Below are positions 1-5,623 of a stretch of DNA of 12,062 nucleotides, one piece after another. The notes beneath the pieces are model-generated. The model searched no databases, was not told where the DNA came from, and saw only the letters and a program-made list of their open reading frames with translations. The stretch's first letter is position 1, and every line of letters starts with the position of its first letter. A program made the translations under genes and the position numbers. Origin of the DNA: an uncultured Eubacteriales bacterium (GTDB taxonomy: Bacteria; Bacillota; Clostridia; Oscillospirales; Oscillospiraceae); the NCBI GenBank assembly GCA_934567745.1, contig CAKTJM010000050.1, positions 1 through 12,062 of the forward strand, given 5' to 3'.

Positions 1-42
1 TTTTTGTGCCAGCCGGTGGGGTCGCCCTCACACAGCTCGATT

Positions 43-71
43 AGGATACCACCTCTGGAACGGTTTGTCAA
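43..71 (-). promoter_or_regulatory. Sigma-A type promoter firing out of the left edge
   Basis: On the minus strand a perfect -35 TTGACA (66-71) is separated by 17 bp from a -10 TATCCT (43-48). Transcription would start near position 36 and leave the window to the left, so the product is unknown. No start codon with a ribosome binding site is visible in the last 35 bases. This is a sequence match only. Confidence 0.6.
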
Positions 72-152
72 GCACTTTTTCCACCGAGGGCCATTTTTCT
101 TGCGCAGGGCGCGCTCCCCTCTCCACATATCCACATTCTTTTCTAATATGTA

Positions 153-177
153 CCCCCGGTGTTTTCCACACCGGGGG
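153..177 (-). terminator. Hairpin at the end of spoIVB
   Basis: CCCCCGGTG (153-161) pairs perfectly with CACCGGGGG (169-177) around a 7-nt loop. It sits 6 nt after the spoIVB stop codon on the minus strand, the usual place for a terminator. The bases that follow on that strand are AT-rich but lack a clear run of T, so it may be a weak terminator or a 3'-end stabilising hairpin. Confidence 0.5.
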
Positions 178-183
178 CGCGTG

Positions 184-1248
184 TCACCCTGCCGCCTGTT
201 CCGCGGCGGCGAGCATCCGTTCTGCGAAGATGCCATATCCGCGGTCGGCGTGGTCGATCAGCACATGCGTCACGGCCCCGACCAGTCTGCCGTCCTGTAG
301 GATCGGCGATCCGGACATCCCCTGCACGATGCCGCCCGTCTGCTCCAGCAGGCGCGGATCGGTGATGCGGACCATCAGGTCCCGCCCGTCCGGCGCATCC
401 TGCCAGACCTTGACCAGCTCCGCTGCATACTCCTCCACCCGATCGCCCATGATATTGGCGAGGATGGTGGCCGCACCGGTGTGGACCTGGTCCGGCCGGG
501 CGACCTCCCGGGCCTGCTGCCCCGCGAAGGGGCCGAGGTCGGTCAGCCGTCCGAAGACCCCGCTGCGCGTGTTCGCGTAGAGCGTCCCCAACGGCTGCCC
601 GGACGTGAGCTGCCCGCGCAGCTCGCCGGGGCGGCCGTCCTGGCCCTTCACGATCCCCGCCACAGTGGCGGGCGCGATGGACCCGGCCTGGAGCCGCATG
701 AGCACGGCCGTATCGACGTCGTTGATGCCGTGGCCGAGCGTGGCGAACAGCCCCGTCTGCGGGTCGGCGAAGGTCAGCGTGCCGATCCCGGCCATCGAGT
801 CGCGGATCCACGCCCCGAGCTTATAGGCCCCGTCCGCGCTGCACTTGACCGCGCGGGTGGCGACCTCGTCGGCCGCGTCGCCGCGCAGGACGCGCAGCTG
901 CATCCGTGCCCCGTCGAGGTCCTGCAGGATCTCCTGGACCTGTTCGATGGAGCCGACCTGCTCGTCGTTGATGTGGGTGATGACGTCGCCCTCGCGCAGG
1001 CCGCAGGCCTTGGCGGGGGAGGCAAGCCCGGCCTCGGTGTCGATGTCCGACAGGCCCACCACCAGCACGCCCTCCGAGAAGAGCTTGATGCCCACGGTCT
1101 GTCCCAGCGGGACGACGGTGCGGGCGTGGGCGGCCTGTGCCGGGGCCGTCAGCATCGCGGCGGCCAGCGCCGCGGCGGCGAGGATGAGAAAAAAGCGAGC
1201 CAACCAGTGAAGGACGGTCTCGCTGCGGCGCCCTTTGGCGTCCGGCAT
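184..1248 (-). CDS. spoIVB: SpoIVB sporulation signalling serine peptidase (family S55)
   Basis: The protein is 354 aa from this start. An N-terminal hydrophobic anchor (about residues 14-38) is followed by a PDZ domain (about 55-130) and an S55 peptidase domain. The active-site histidine is in LGHGI (His173) and the nucleophile in GGIVQGMSGSP (Ser312), both matching SpoIVB. In the known pathway SpoIVB is secreted from the forespore into the intermembrane space, cleaves itself and SpoIVFA, and so releases SpoIVFB to process pro-sigma-K. I chose the ATG at 1248 because GGGGTGAT lies 7 nt upstream of it; ATGs at 1296 and 1266 have poorer ribosome binding sites. It is somewhat shorter than the Bacillus protein. 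The gene is divergent from the TSCPD gene and appears monocistronic within the window. It indicates a spore-former. Confidence 0.93.
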   Translation of the reverse strand: MPDAKGRRSETVLHWLARFFLILAAAALAAAMLTAPAQAAHARTVVPLGQTVGIKLFSEGVLVVGLSDIDTEAGLASPAKACGLREGDVITHINDEQVGSIEQVQEILQDLDGARMQLRVLRGDAADEVATRAVKCSADGAYKLGAWIRDSMAGIGTLTFADPQTGLFATLGHGINDVDTAVLMRLQAGSIAPATVAGIVKGQDGRPGELRGQLTSGQPLGTLYANTRSGVFGRLTDLGPFAGQQAREVARPDQVHTGAATILANIMGDRVEEYAAELVKVWQDAPDGRDLMVRITDPRLLEQTGGIVQGMSGSPILQDGRLVGAVTHVLIDHADRGYGIFAERMLAAAEQAAG

Positions 1249-1352
1249 GAGATCACCCCATTCCATGGTGTCTGCGCGGTCGTGCCGCGCAAGCATTACT
1301 ATGGCCGTTTTCCTCGAAAAAAGCCAAGGGAAAGATCCTCAGCGCTTCCTGC

Positions 1353-1380
1353 TTGCTTTTTCGCGTCCGGTCTGTTATCT
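1353..1380 (+). promoter_or_regulatory. Probable promoter of the TSCPD gene
   Basis: TTGCTT (1353-1358) and TTATCT (1375-1380) are separated by 16 bp and lie 36 bp before the start codon of the small TSCPD gene. Each box differs from consensus at two positions, and the spacer is one base short of the optimum, so this is a moderate match. Confidence 0.45.
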
Positions 1381-1416
1381 TTGAGTCACACTGAACGATA
1401 GAAAGGAACCGATCAC

Positions 1417-1686
1417 ATGACCATCCAATACAAGACGAAGGGCACCTGCTCCCAGCAGATGAACGTGAAGGTGCAGGACGGCGTCATCGAGGACGTCCAG
1501 ATCATCGGCGGATGCAGCGGCAACACCCAGGGCCTGTGCCGTCTGGTGAAGGGGATGCAAGCCCAGGACGCCATCGATCGCATGGAGGGCATCCGCTGCG
1601 GGAACAAGGCGACCTCCTGTCCCGACCAGCTCGCCAAGGCGCTGAAGATCGCCCTGGCCGAGGAGCAAAAGCGCAAGGACGCCTGA
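1417..1686 (+). CDS. TSCPD-domain small protein (TIGR03905-like)
   Basis: This 89-aa protein begins at an ATG 9 nt after AAGGA. It has the features of the TIGR03905 family: GTCS near the N terminus, GGCSGN (residues 31-36), and the signature TSCPDQLA near residues 66-73. Five cysteines (11, 33, 41, 61, 68) are spread along the chain, which suggests metal binding or redox chemistry. The TSCPD domain is otherwise known from the C-terminal part of some class II ribonucleotide reductases, but the role of the stand-alone form is not known to me. The gene stands alone with its own promoter and terminator. Its last 11 codons, stop codon and the next bases are repeated exactly at 4185-4224, so this 3' end appears to have been a recombination or integration site. 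Confidence 0.9.
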   Translation: MTIQYKTKGTCSQQMNVKVQDGVIEDVQIIGGCSGNTQGLCRLVKGMQAQDAIDRMEGIRCGNKATSCPDQLAKALKIALAEEQKRKDA

Positions 1687-1689
1687 CCG
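1650..1689 (+). repeat. 40-bp direct repeat, copy 1 (3' end of TSCPD gene)
   Basis: These 40 bases are identical, in the same orientation, to 4185-4224. The copy spans the last codons (protein ALAEEQKRKDA), the TGA stop and a few bases after it. The flanks on both sides differ completely between the two copies, so the edges are sharp. This copy keeps the reading frame intact and is followed by the gene's terminator. Confidence 0.95.
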
Positions 1690-1692
1690 CCT

Positions 1693-1725
1693 GAAAGGCC
1701 CTCGACCGTTGGTCGAGGGCCTTTC
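1693..1725 (+). terminator. Terminator between convergent genes
   Basis: A perfect 15-bp stem, GAAAGGCCCTCGACC (1693-1707) with its complement at 1711-1725, closes a 3-nt loop only 6 nt after the TSCPD stop codon. The following bases are pyrimidine-rich (TCATCTGTC) rather than a pure T run. It also faces the 3' end of the convergent membrane-protein gene at 1744, so it may serve both directions. Confidence 0.8.
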
Positions 1726-1743
1726 TCATCTGTCGAAAAACGA

Positions 1744-2196
1744 TCATCCGGTGGGGCCGGGGATCGGGCTGCCGTTATAATAGGTCTTTCCAAAGGGCTT
1801 ATAGTCGAACACGCTGACCACACCGGTCTCGACGGTCGTCAGCTCGATATGGTACGCACCGAGCACGCTGCGCGTCACCCACGCATCCGTCTCCCCTTGG
1901 TCCTCGTCGATGTCCGTGTAGATGATGTGTCCATCCTCTACGCCCCGTATCTTCTCCGGGACGAAGTACATCTTCTGGTCGAGATATACCACGTCTCTCG
2001 CCACGTCGCTCATCGACAGCTGCTCTCCCGTCTCCTCCTGGTACGCCGCGATCAGCTCCTCCGCACAGGCCTGGACCGCGCTGCTCCGCTGCAAGACCAT
2101 GTTCCAAAGAAGGGGGAAGACGAATAGGACGACCACGACACACACCACGAGGAGGGCCACGATCAGACCAACACTGGACCGTTTTCCTTTTTTCAT
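1744..2196 (-). CDS. Small single-pass membrane protein, unknown function
   Basis: The 150-aa product starts MKKGKRSS and has one strongly hydrophobic segment at about residues 9-34, with the charged end preceding it, so a cytoplasmic N terminus and an exposed C-terminal domain are expected. The rest is soluble and rich in acidic residues (for example DIDEDQGETD near residue 96) and ends in a Gly/Pro-rich tail. I do not recognise the family. The ATG at 2196 has GAGGTGA about 8 nt upstream. It is the last gene of the minus-strand block; a hairpin at 2249-2270 separates it from the gene upstream, and I could not find a convincing promoter in the 74 bp between. It may depend on read-through. Confidence 0.75.
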   Translation of the reverse strand: MKKGKRSSVGLIVALLVVCVVVVLFVFPLLWNMVLQRSSAVQACAEELIAAYQEETGEQLSMSDVARDVVYLDQKMYFVPEKIRGVEDGHIIYTDIDEDQGETDAWVTRSVLGAYHIELTTVETGVVSVFDYKPFGKTYYNGSPIPGPTG

Positions 2197-2248
2197 GTTT
2201 CGCTCACCTCATCATCGCAAGATCTCTGGCTGCCATTAAGATAACATG

Positions 2249-2270
2249 GTCCCTGCCAACTGGCAGGGAC
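2249..2270 (-). terminator. Hairpin directly after the small secreted-protein gene
   Basis: GTCCCTGCC (minus strand, 2270-2262) pairs perfectly with GGCAGGGAC (2257-2249) around the loop AGTT. The stem begins immediately after the TAG stop codon at 2271-2273. The bases after it on the minus strand contain T-rich patches but no uninterrupted run, so termination may be partial and feed the membrane-protein gene. Confidence 0.5.
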
Positions 2271-2536
2271 CTATGCTATTGTATTTATCTTATCTTGCAC
2301 AGAAATGGAATCGACCGTCCCATCTGAGAAAGTGCACTGATATGTTTCTTTTCCTTCAGAATCAACAGATGCCACAGAAAGCGTATTCTCGCCTGCACCC
2401 GCCTCCAACAAAATATCCCAATCGGATAAAGCCGAAAGGCTCTCAACATCGGCATTCGTTTGCTCTGGAGAAACGGCTGCAGCAGGAATCGCCATAAGAA
2501 AAACCAGGCTCAGCGTCAACGAAATAAGCTTTTCAC
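2271..2536 (-). pseudogene. Small secreted protein with a frameshift in its signal peptide
   Basis: A very strong ribosome binding site (AAGGAGGTGATT, 2537-2548) leads directly to a GTG at 2536. Reading from it gives MKSLFR and then TGA. One base later the other frame continues as LTLSLVFLMAIPAAAVSPEQ and on to a stop at 2271. Joined, the two pieces make a textbook signal peptide (basic start, hydrophobic core, Ala-x-Ala exit) and a mature acidic domain of about 65 aa containing one cysteine in YQCTFSDGTV. This implies that one base is missing near 2519-2521. The alternative, a TTG start at 2519, would leave the ribosome site about 17 nt too far upstream. I do not recognise the mature protein. 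It has its own promoter at 2740-2768 and a hairpin right after its stop. Confidence 0.6.
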
Positions 2537-2548
2537 AATCACCTCCTT

Positions 2549-2739
2549 ATTTTGCATCGTTCTAGGGAACAAAACACCCAGTCATCACATTTTCTTCCTT
2601 TTTATAGGTACAAAGATGTTCCTCCTGCATTGGACTCGCCCCCTTCCTTTGATTTTTCCGGTTCCGCAGGACATCAAGATACAAACTCCTTTTTATCTCA
2701 AACAGATGAGTTGCTCTTGATATATCCTTCTATGTCCAT
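2549..2739 (-). other. Leader of the small secreted-protein transcript; two tiny ORFs
   Basis: About 190 nt separate the expected transcription start (near 2733) from the ribosome binding site at 2537-2548. On the minus strand the leader holds an ATG ORF of 29 aa (2674 to 2585) that contains ten Lys/Arg and no acidic residue, with GGAG 11 nt upstream, and an overlapping 22-aa ORF in another frame (2630 to 2562, MQEEHLCTYKKEE...), with AAGGAAGGGGG 8 nt upstream. Neither resembles a family I know. They could be leader peptides, a toxin-like or antimicrobial peptide, or chance. No stable RNA family is recognisable. Confidence 0.3.
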
Positions 2740-2768
2740 AATATACCGCAAAGAAAAACATTCGTCAA
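2740..2768 (-). promoter_or_regulatory. Promoter for the small secreted-protein transcript
   Basis: On the minus strand TTGACG (2763-2768) and TATATT (2740-2745) are exactly 17 bp apart, in an AT-rich stretch. It lies about 60 bp past the stop of the secreted-protein gene 2828-3292 and points towards 2536, so the block has at least two transcription units. Confidence 0.6.
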
Positions 2769-2794
2769 TACAGAATTATTTAGAATTAGTTTAA

Positions 2795-2821
2795 CTGCCC
2801 CAGCATCTCTACCGGAGGCAG
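2795..2821. terminator. Weak hairpin after the secreted-protein gene
   Basis: CTGCCCC (2795-2801) pairs with GAGGCAG (2815-2821) with one mismatch, and a TTTTT run follows on the plus strand at 2824-2828. On the minus strand the hairpin is just past the stop codon at 2828, with an AT-rich tail. The loop is 13 nt long, so the structure is modest. It could end the padR transcript. Confidence 0.3.
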
Positions 2822-2827
2822 CCTTTT

Positions 2828-3292
2828 TCAAAAACTGACTTCCCCATTTTTATTGCAAGAAAGCTTTAGGTCTACACCCAGCGTAGGATATGACAGTTTT
2901 GACACGCTCCCACTCAGGACGATAGTACTGCCACTCGAAGAAAACGTTCTCTGAGTAAAGCTCCATCCACTATATGTGTCCGACCGTGATACTCTCTTTG
3001 AGACGACACTTGATGTACTTCCATCATATCGAAACGTCCCTGTGACCGCAATGACCGCTATCACGTCATTGCCTCGTTTATATTCTTTCTGATTCGTTAC
3101 CGTTTTCGTGCTGGCAGCACGAAGTGCCACCTCTTCCCTGATCGTCTGTGTTCCCGTGATCCCATCATCGAGCTCCTGCACGAACACTGTTTCCACACAG
3201 TTCTTCTCTCTGATATCCACCGCACCGCAAACAGGCGCAAGGATACCTATAACGAAAGCACTGCAAATCATGAGCGAAAAAAACTTTTTCAT
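2828..3292 (-). CDS. Secreted protein of unknown function
   Basis: The product has 154 aa. Residues 1-24 are a clear signal peptide (MKKFFSLMICSAF..., with an exit near PVCGA), and the start is set by AAAGGAAAGTGA about 8 nt before the ATG at 3292. The mature part is rich in Ser and Thr, carries VAVTGTFRYDGSTSS (from about residue 79) and closes with DLKLSCNKNGEVSF. That layout, a TGTF-x-Y-G-S strand followed by alternating beta-like segments and a final LSC-x-NG, resembles a group of small secreted Clostridia proteins without known function that I recall only in outline. It follows the HAAS-type gene by 29 bp, so it is probably part of the padR operon and its expression would follow that regulator. 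Whether it stays attached to the envelope is unclear: no sortase or lipobox motif is seen. Confidence 0.75.
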   Translation of the reverse strand: MKKFFSLMICSAFVIGILAPVCGAVDIREKNCVETVFVQELDDGITGTQTIREEVALRAASTKTVTNQKEYKRGNDVIAVIAVTGTFRYDGSTSSVVSKRVSRSDTYSGWSFTQRTFSSSGSTIVLSGSVSKLSYPTLGVDLKLSCNKNGEVSF

Positions 3293-3321
3293 GTCGTCAC
3301 TTTCCTTTCTTTCGTCACTCG

Positions 3322-3678
3322 TCACTCCTCGATGATGATCGTCTGCGTCACCTCGACCTCGAAATGCGCGAACCATATCACGTAGATGCTCCAGGCCACG
3401 GCGAGCGCGACCACGACCCCCACTACGATCCGTATCAGCTTCTTCCTTCGCGCATAGCGAACGCGTTCGGCCCGCGTCAGCTTTTCCGCCAGCATCGCCA
3501 CCATCTCTTCCGGCGTCCCGAACGCCTCGGCCAGCTCTTCGTAGCATGCGTCCGGACGCTCCTCCAGATACGCCTGCAACGAAGCGAGGAATGGCCGCAT
3601 CAGCTCTTCGCGCTCCTCACGACAGCATGGGAGCCCGGCACGCACCTACCGAACGTACTGCTTCACCTGCTCATCCAT
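3322..3678 (-). pseudogene. HAAS-type membrane protein gene with in-frame amber codon 11
   Basis: Translation from ATG 3678 gives MDEQVKQYVR, then TAG (3648-3646), then without change of frame VRAGLPCCREEREELM and on to a stop at 3322, 118 codons in all before the stop. The joined protein has a HAAS-like helical domain (about residues 1-70, including YEELAEAFGTPEEMV) followed by one membrane helix (about 83-105) and a short beta-like tail. Such proteins are commonly encoded next to PadR regulators and are thought to act as their signalling or anti-regulator partners. The first ten residues match the usual start of the family, so TAG probably replaced a sense codon such as CAG. Restart at the adjacent GTG (3645) or at ATG 3600 could still yield a shortened protein, as could amber readthrough. 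The start overlaps the end of padR by 16 bp. Confidence 0.65.
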
Positions 3679-4055
3679 GTTATCTTGTCCCCCCTTTCCA
3701 CCTCTTTGAGCATCAGATCGATCGCGGCGGTATAGCGGTGATACGCCTCGCGCAGCTCCGCCAGATACTCCCGTCCGGCCTCCGTGATGGAATAGTACTG
3801 CCGGATCCTCGCCTCCGGCCCCTCCCGCCGCTTCACCTCGTCCACATAGGGCGGATTGGCCTCCGCCAGACGCAGGATCACCGCGTAGGGCCGCCGAATC
3901 AGGATGGTATGGCCGCTCCGCTCCACGATGGCGTCGGACAGCTCCCCGATGTAATGGTCCCGCTCGGAGAGCAGGAGCAGGACGAGCATCTCCGTGAAAG
4001 CCTTTTTCATATTTTCCTCGAAGCCCTCTGCGCTGCGAGACCGGTTCCTTGCCAT
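3663..4055 (-). CDS. PadR-family transcriptional regulator
   Basis: The 130-aa protein has a winged-helix domain: helix FTEMLVLLLLSERDHYIGEL (about 20-39), a recognition region around 50-65, and the wing motif RIRQYYSITEAGREYL (83-98), which is the hallmark of PadR proteins. A C-terminal helix (about 99-121) would give the dimer contact of the short PadR class. The ATG at 4055 is chosen because AAAGGAGGG lies about 10 nt upstream; an upstream ATG at 4130 falls inside the promoter. PadR proteins are dimeric repressors that often control their own operon and respond to small molecules or, through a partner membrane protein, to the envelope state. Here the partner gene overlaps its 3' end, followed by a secreted protein. 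The ligand cannot be told from sequence. Confidence 0.87.
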   Translation of the reverse strand: MARNRSRSAEGFEENMKKAFTEMLVLLLLSERDHYIGELSDAIVERSGHTILIRRPYAVILRLAEANPPYVDEVKRREGPEARIRQYYSITEAGREYLAELREAYHRYTAAIDLMLKEVERGDKITWMSR

Positions 4056-4090
4056 TTGGACCGGCCCTCCTTTCATCCTTCGATCGATGT

Positions 4091-4103
4091 CTGATATGGT
4101 CAG
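4091..4103. promoter_or_regulatory. Candidate PadR operator
   Basis: CTGATATGGTCAG is an inverted repeat (CTGA, 5-nt spacer, TCAG) that overlaps the -10 box and the expected start site of the padR transcript. Position and symmetry suit autorepression by a dimeric PadR protein, but the half-sites are only 4 bp and the match could be chance. Confidence 0.3.
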
Positions 4104-4130
4104 TATAACAAGAGCGGCGCGAATCGTCAA
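4102..4130 (-). promoter_or_regulatory. Promoter of the padR operon
   Basis: On the minus strand TTGACG (4125-4130) and TATACT (4102-4107) are 17 bp apart, each one base from consensus. The transcript would start near 4095 and run through padR, the HAAS-type gene and the secreted-protein gene. Confidence 0.7.
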
Positions 4131-4184
4131 TGCACTCTGCGTCTCCCGTCACGGTGGATCGCCCTCTTTTTTCAGGCCCTTTTC

Positions 4185-4224
4185 CGCCCTGGCCGAGGAG
4201 CAAAAGCGCAAGGACGCCTGACCG
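4185..4224 (+). repeat. 40-bp direct repeat, copy 2 (orphan)
   Basis: This is an exact copy of 1650-1689, in the same orientation, outside any gene. It contains the last codons and stop of the TSCPD gene but no upstream part of that gene and no terminator. It sits between the padR promoter and the gcv promoter, and its right edge may be the original junction with the gcv region. Confidence 0.95.
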
Positions 4225-4271
4225 TTTTTGCCCCCGTTTTCCGGCGCATTGGATAAAACAGGGAAAGACCG

Positions 4272-4300
4272 TTGACATCCGGCCCCCTGGTTATTATAAT
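4272..4300 (+). promoter_or_regulatory. Consensus promoter of the gcv operon
   Basis: TTGACA (4272-4277) and TATAAT (4295-4300) are both perfect matches and are 17 bp apart, the ideal sigma-A arrangement. The start site is expected near 4307, giving a leader of about 200 nt before gcvT. So strong a promoter would need repression, attenuation or a high constant demand. Confidence 0.9.
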
Positions 4301-4403
4301 GTGCCTAGATCTAACACATCCCAGACACCGCGCGGCCCGGCCGCGGACACCTCCCCGGCATGAGGAACGACCGGTCCCACCGGCCGCAGGAGCTTCCGGA
4401 GGA

Positions 4404-4439
4404 GCAGACCGAACAGAGAGAAAGGGCTGTTCTGTCTGC
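4404..4439 (+). promoter_or_regulatory. Long hairpin in the gcvT leader, possible attenuator
   Basis: GCAGACCGAACAG (4404-4416) pairs with CTGTTCTGTCTGC (4427-4439), with one central C-T mismatch, around a 10-nt loop AGAGAAAGGG, and is followed by CTTTTGT. The T run is short for a terminator. Small GC-rich stems occur upstream (for example CCGGT/ACCGG near 4370). I looked for the conserved core of the glycine riboswitch in this leader and did not find it. It may be an attenuator, a diverged or different sensor, or a stabilising 5' structure. Confidence 0.45.
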
Positions 4440-4506
4440 CTTTTGTCACGCCGAGACGCGCCTGTCACCAGCTGATCCCACATCAACGAAAAGGAGCGGA
4501 ACGCTT

Positions 4507-5592
4507 ATGGAACGCAAGACCCCCCTCTATGACGTGCATGTCGCCGAAGGCGGCAAGATCGTCCCCTTCGCGGGCTACCTGCTGCCCGTGCAGTACGGTA
4601 CCGGCGTCATCAAGGAGCACATGGCCGTCCGGAAGGAGTGCGGCCTCTTCGATGTCTCCCACATGGGTGAGATCCTCTTCACCGGCCCCACCGCCCTGGC
4701 CACCCTCAACCACCTGCTCACCAACGACTACTCCAACATGCCCCTGAACAAGGTCCGCTACGGCGTCATGTGCACCCCCGAGGGCGGCACCATCGACGAC
4801 CTGGTCGTCTACAAGTTCGGGGAGGAGGCCTACCTCGTCGTCGTCAACGCCTCCAACCGCGAGAAGGACTACGCCCACATGGTCCAGAACCTCCTCGACG
4901 GCACCAAGGCCGAGGACATCTCCGACTCCGTGGCGCAGCTCGCCCTCCAGGGCCCCAAGGCCCCCGCGATCCTCAAGACCCTGCTGCCCGAGGACCAGAT
5001 CCCCAAGGGCTACTACACCGCCCTGCCCCACGTCATGATCGACGGCATGGACTGCATGATCTCCCGCACCGGCTACACCGGCGAGCTGGGCTATGAGATC
5101 TACACCGCCAAGGAGAACGCCGAGAAGCTGTGGAAGACCCTCCGCCGCGCCGGTGAGGACTTCGGTCTGATCCCCTGCGGTCTGGGCGCGCGCGACACCC
5201 TGCGTCTGGAGGCCGCCATGCCCCTGTACGGCCATGAGATGGACGAGACCGTCACCCCGCTCGAGGCCGACCTCGGCTTCGGCGTGAAGCTGTCCAAGCC
5301 CGAGTTCATCGGCCGCGACGCCCTCGTCGCCGCCGGCGATCCCAAGCGCGTGCGCGTGGGCCTCGTCGTCACCGGCCGCGGCATCGCCCGTGAGCATCAG
5401 GACGTCTTCATCGGCGACGAGAAGATCGGCGCCACCACCTCCGGCACCTTCGCCCCGCTGCTGCAGAAGGCCATCGCCATGGCGCTGGTCGATGCCAAGC
5501 ACGCCGCCGTCGGCACCGCCGTCGAGATCGACGTCCGCGGCCGCCGCATCCCCGCCGAGATCGTCCCCCTGCCCTTCTACAAGAGAGGCTGA
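4507..5592 (+). CDS. gcvT: Glycine cleavage system T protein (aminomethyltransferase)
   Basis: GcvT takes the aminomethyl group from the lipoyl arm of GcvH, releases ammonia and passes the carbon to tetrahydrofolate as 5,10-methylene-THF. The 361-aa length is normal. Landmarks are the N-terminal [23 protein letters not shown] (46-55), the folate-site loop [10 protein letters not shown] with Asp97/Asp98, [34 protein letters not shown] and a C-terminal barrel domain ending near LPFYKRG. The ATG at 4507 follows AAGGAGCGGA with good spacing. The same frame stays open upstream to an ATG at 4360, but that has no ribosome site and would add a non-homologous 49 residues, so I reject it. It is the first gene of the operon and is separated from gcvH by 77 bp. 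Confidence 0.97.
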   Translation: MERKTPLYDVHVAEGGKIVPFAGYLLPVQYGTGVIKEHMAVRKECGLFDVSHMGEILFTGPTALATLNHLLTNDYSNMPLNKVRYGVMCTPEGGTIDDLVVYKFGEEAYLVVVNASNREKDYAHMVQNLLDGTKAEDISDSVAQLALQGPKAPAILKTLLPEDQIPKGYYTALPHVMIDGMDCMISRTGYTGELGYEIYTAKENAEKLWKTLRRAGEDFGLIPCGLGARDTLRLEAAMPLYGHEMDETVTPLEADLGFGVKLSKPEFIGRDALVAAGDPKRVRVGLVVTGRGIAREHQDVFIGDEKIGATTSGTFAPLLQKAIAMALVDAKHAAVGTAVEIDVRGRRIPAEIVPLPFYKRG

Positions 5593-5617
5593 TCCCGCAC
5601 CTGTCGTAAGCTATTAT

Positions 5618-5623
5618 TATAAT
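5618..5623 (+). promoter_or_regulatory. Possible internal -10 box before gcvH
   Basis: TATAAT lies inside an AT-rich patch in the 77-bp gcvT-gcvH gap, and the ten bases ending with it (5614-5623) are identical to those of the main promoter (4291-4300). No recognisable -35 lies 16-18 bp upstream, so any activity would be weak or need an activator. Confidence 0.25.

Larger units (their letters stand above)
1690..4224. mobile_element. Repeat-bounded, AT-richer block; possible integrated island
   Basis: The segment between the two 40-bp direct repeats, counted here with the right copy, carries only minus-strand genes and is visibly less GC-rich than spoIVB or the gcv operon. One repeat copy restores the 3' end of a gene and the other is an orphan, which is how elements that integrate at gene 3' ends are arranged (attL/attR). 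No integrase, transposase, inverted terminal repeat or replication gene is present, so if it was mobile it depended on outside functions or has decayed. A simple duplication associated with recombination is an alternative. This is inference from layout. Confidence 0.3.

Noticed and set aside
1297..1303. CATAGTA on the minus strand as a -10 box for a forespore sigma factor before spoIVB
   Set aside because: It fits the general CAT-rich pattern and the expected timing of spoIVB, but I see no convincing -35 at the proper distance.
1690..4184. Insertion sequence or prophage
   Set aside because: No transposase, integrase, terminal inverted repeats or phage genes are present in the block; only the direct repeats suggest mobility.
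3994..4221. Plus-strand 75-aa frame ending in ALAEEQKRKDA like the TSCPD protein
   Set aside because: Only the last 11 residues match, through the 40-bp repeat; the rest is antisense to padR and its promoter. It is a repeat remnant, not a second gene.
4360..4506. In-frame extension of gcvT to an upstream ATG (49 extra codons without a stop)
   Set aside because: There is no ribosome binding site before 4360, the extension has no GcvT-like sequence, and AAGGAG sits at the right distance from ATG 4507. Open frames of this length are common in GC-rich DNA.
4301..4506. Glycine riboswitch ahead of gcvT
   Set aside because: Expected from the operon type, but I could not find the conserved aptamer core by eye, so no riboswitch is annotated; only the hairpin is reported.
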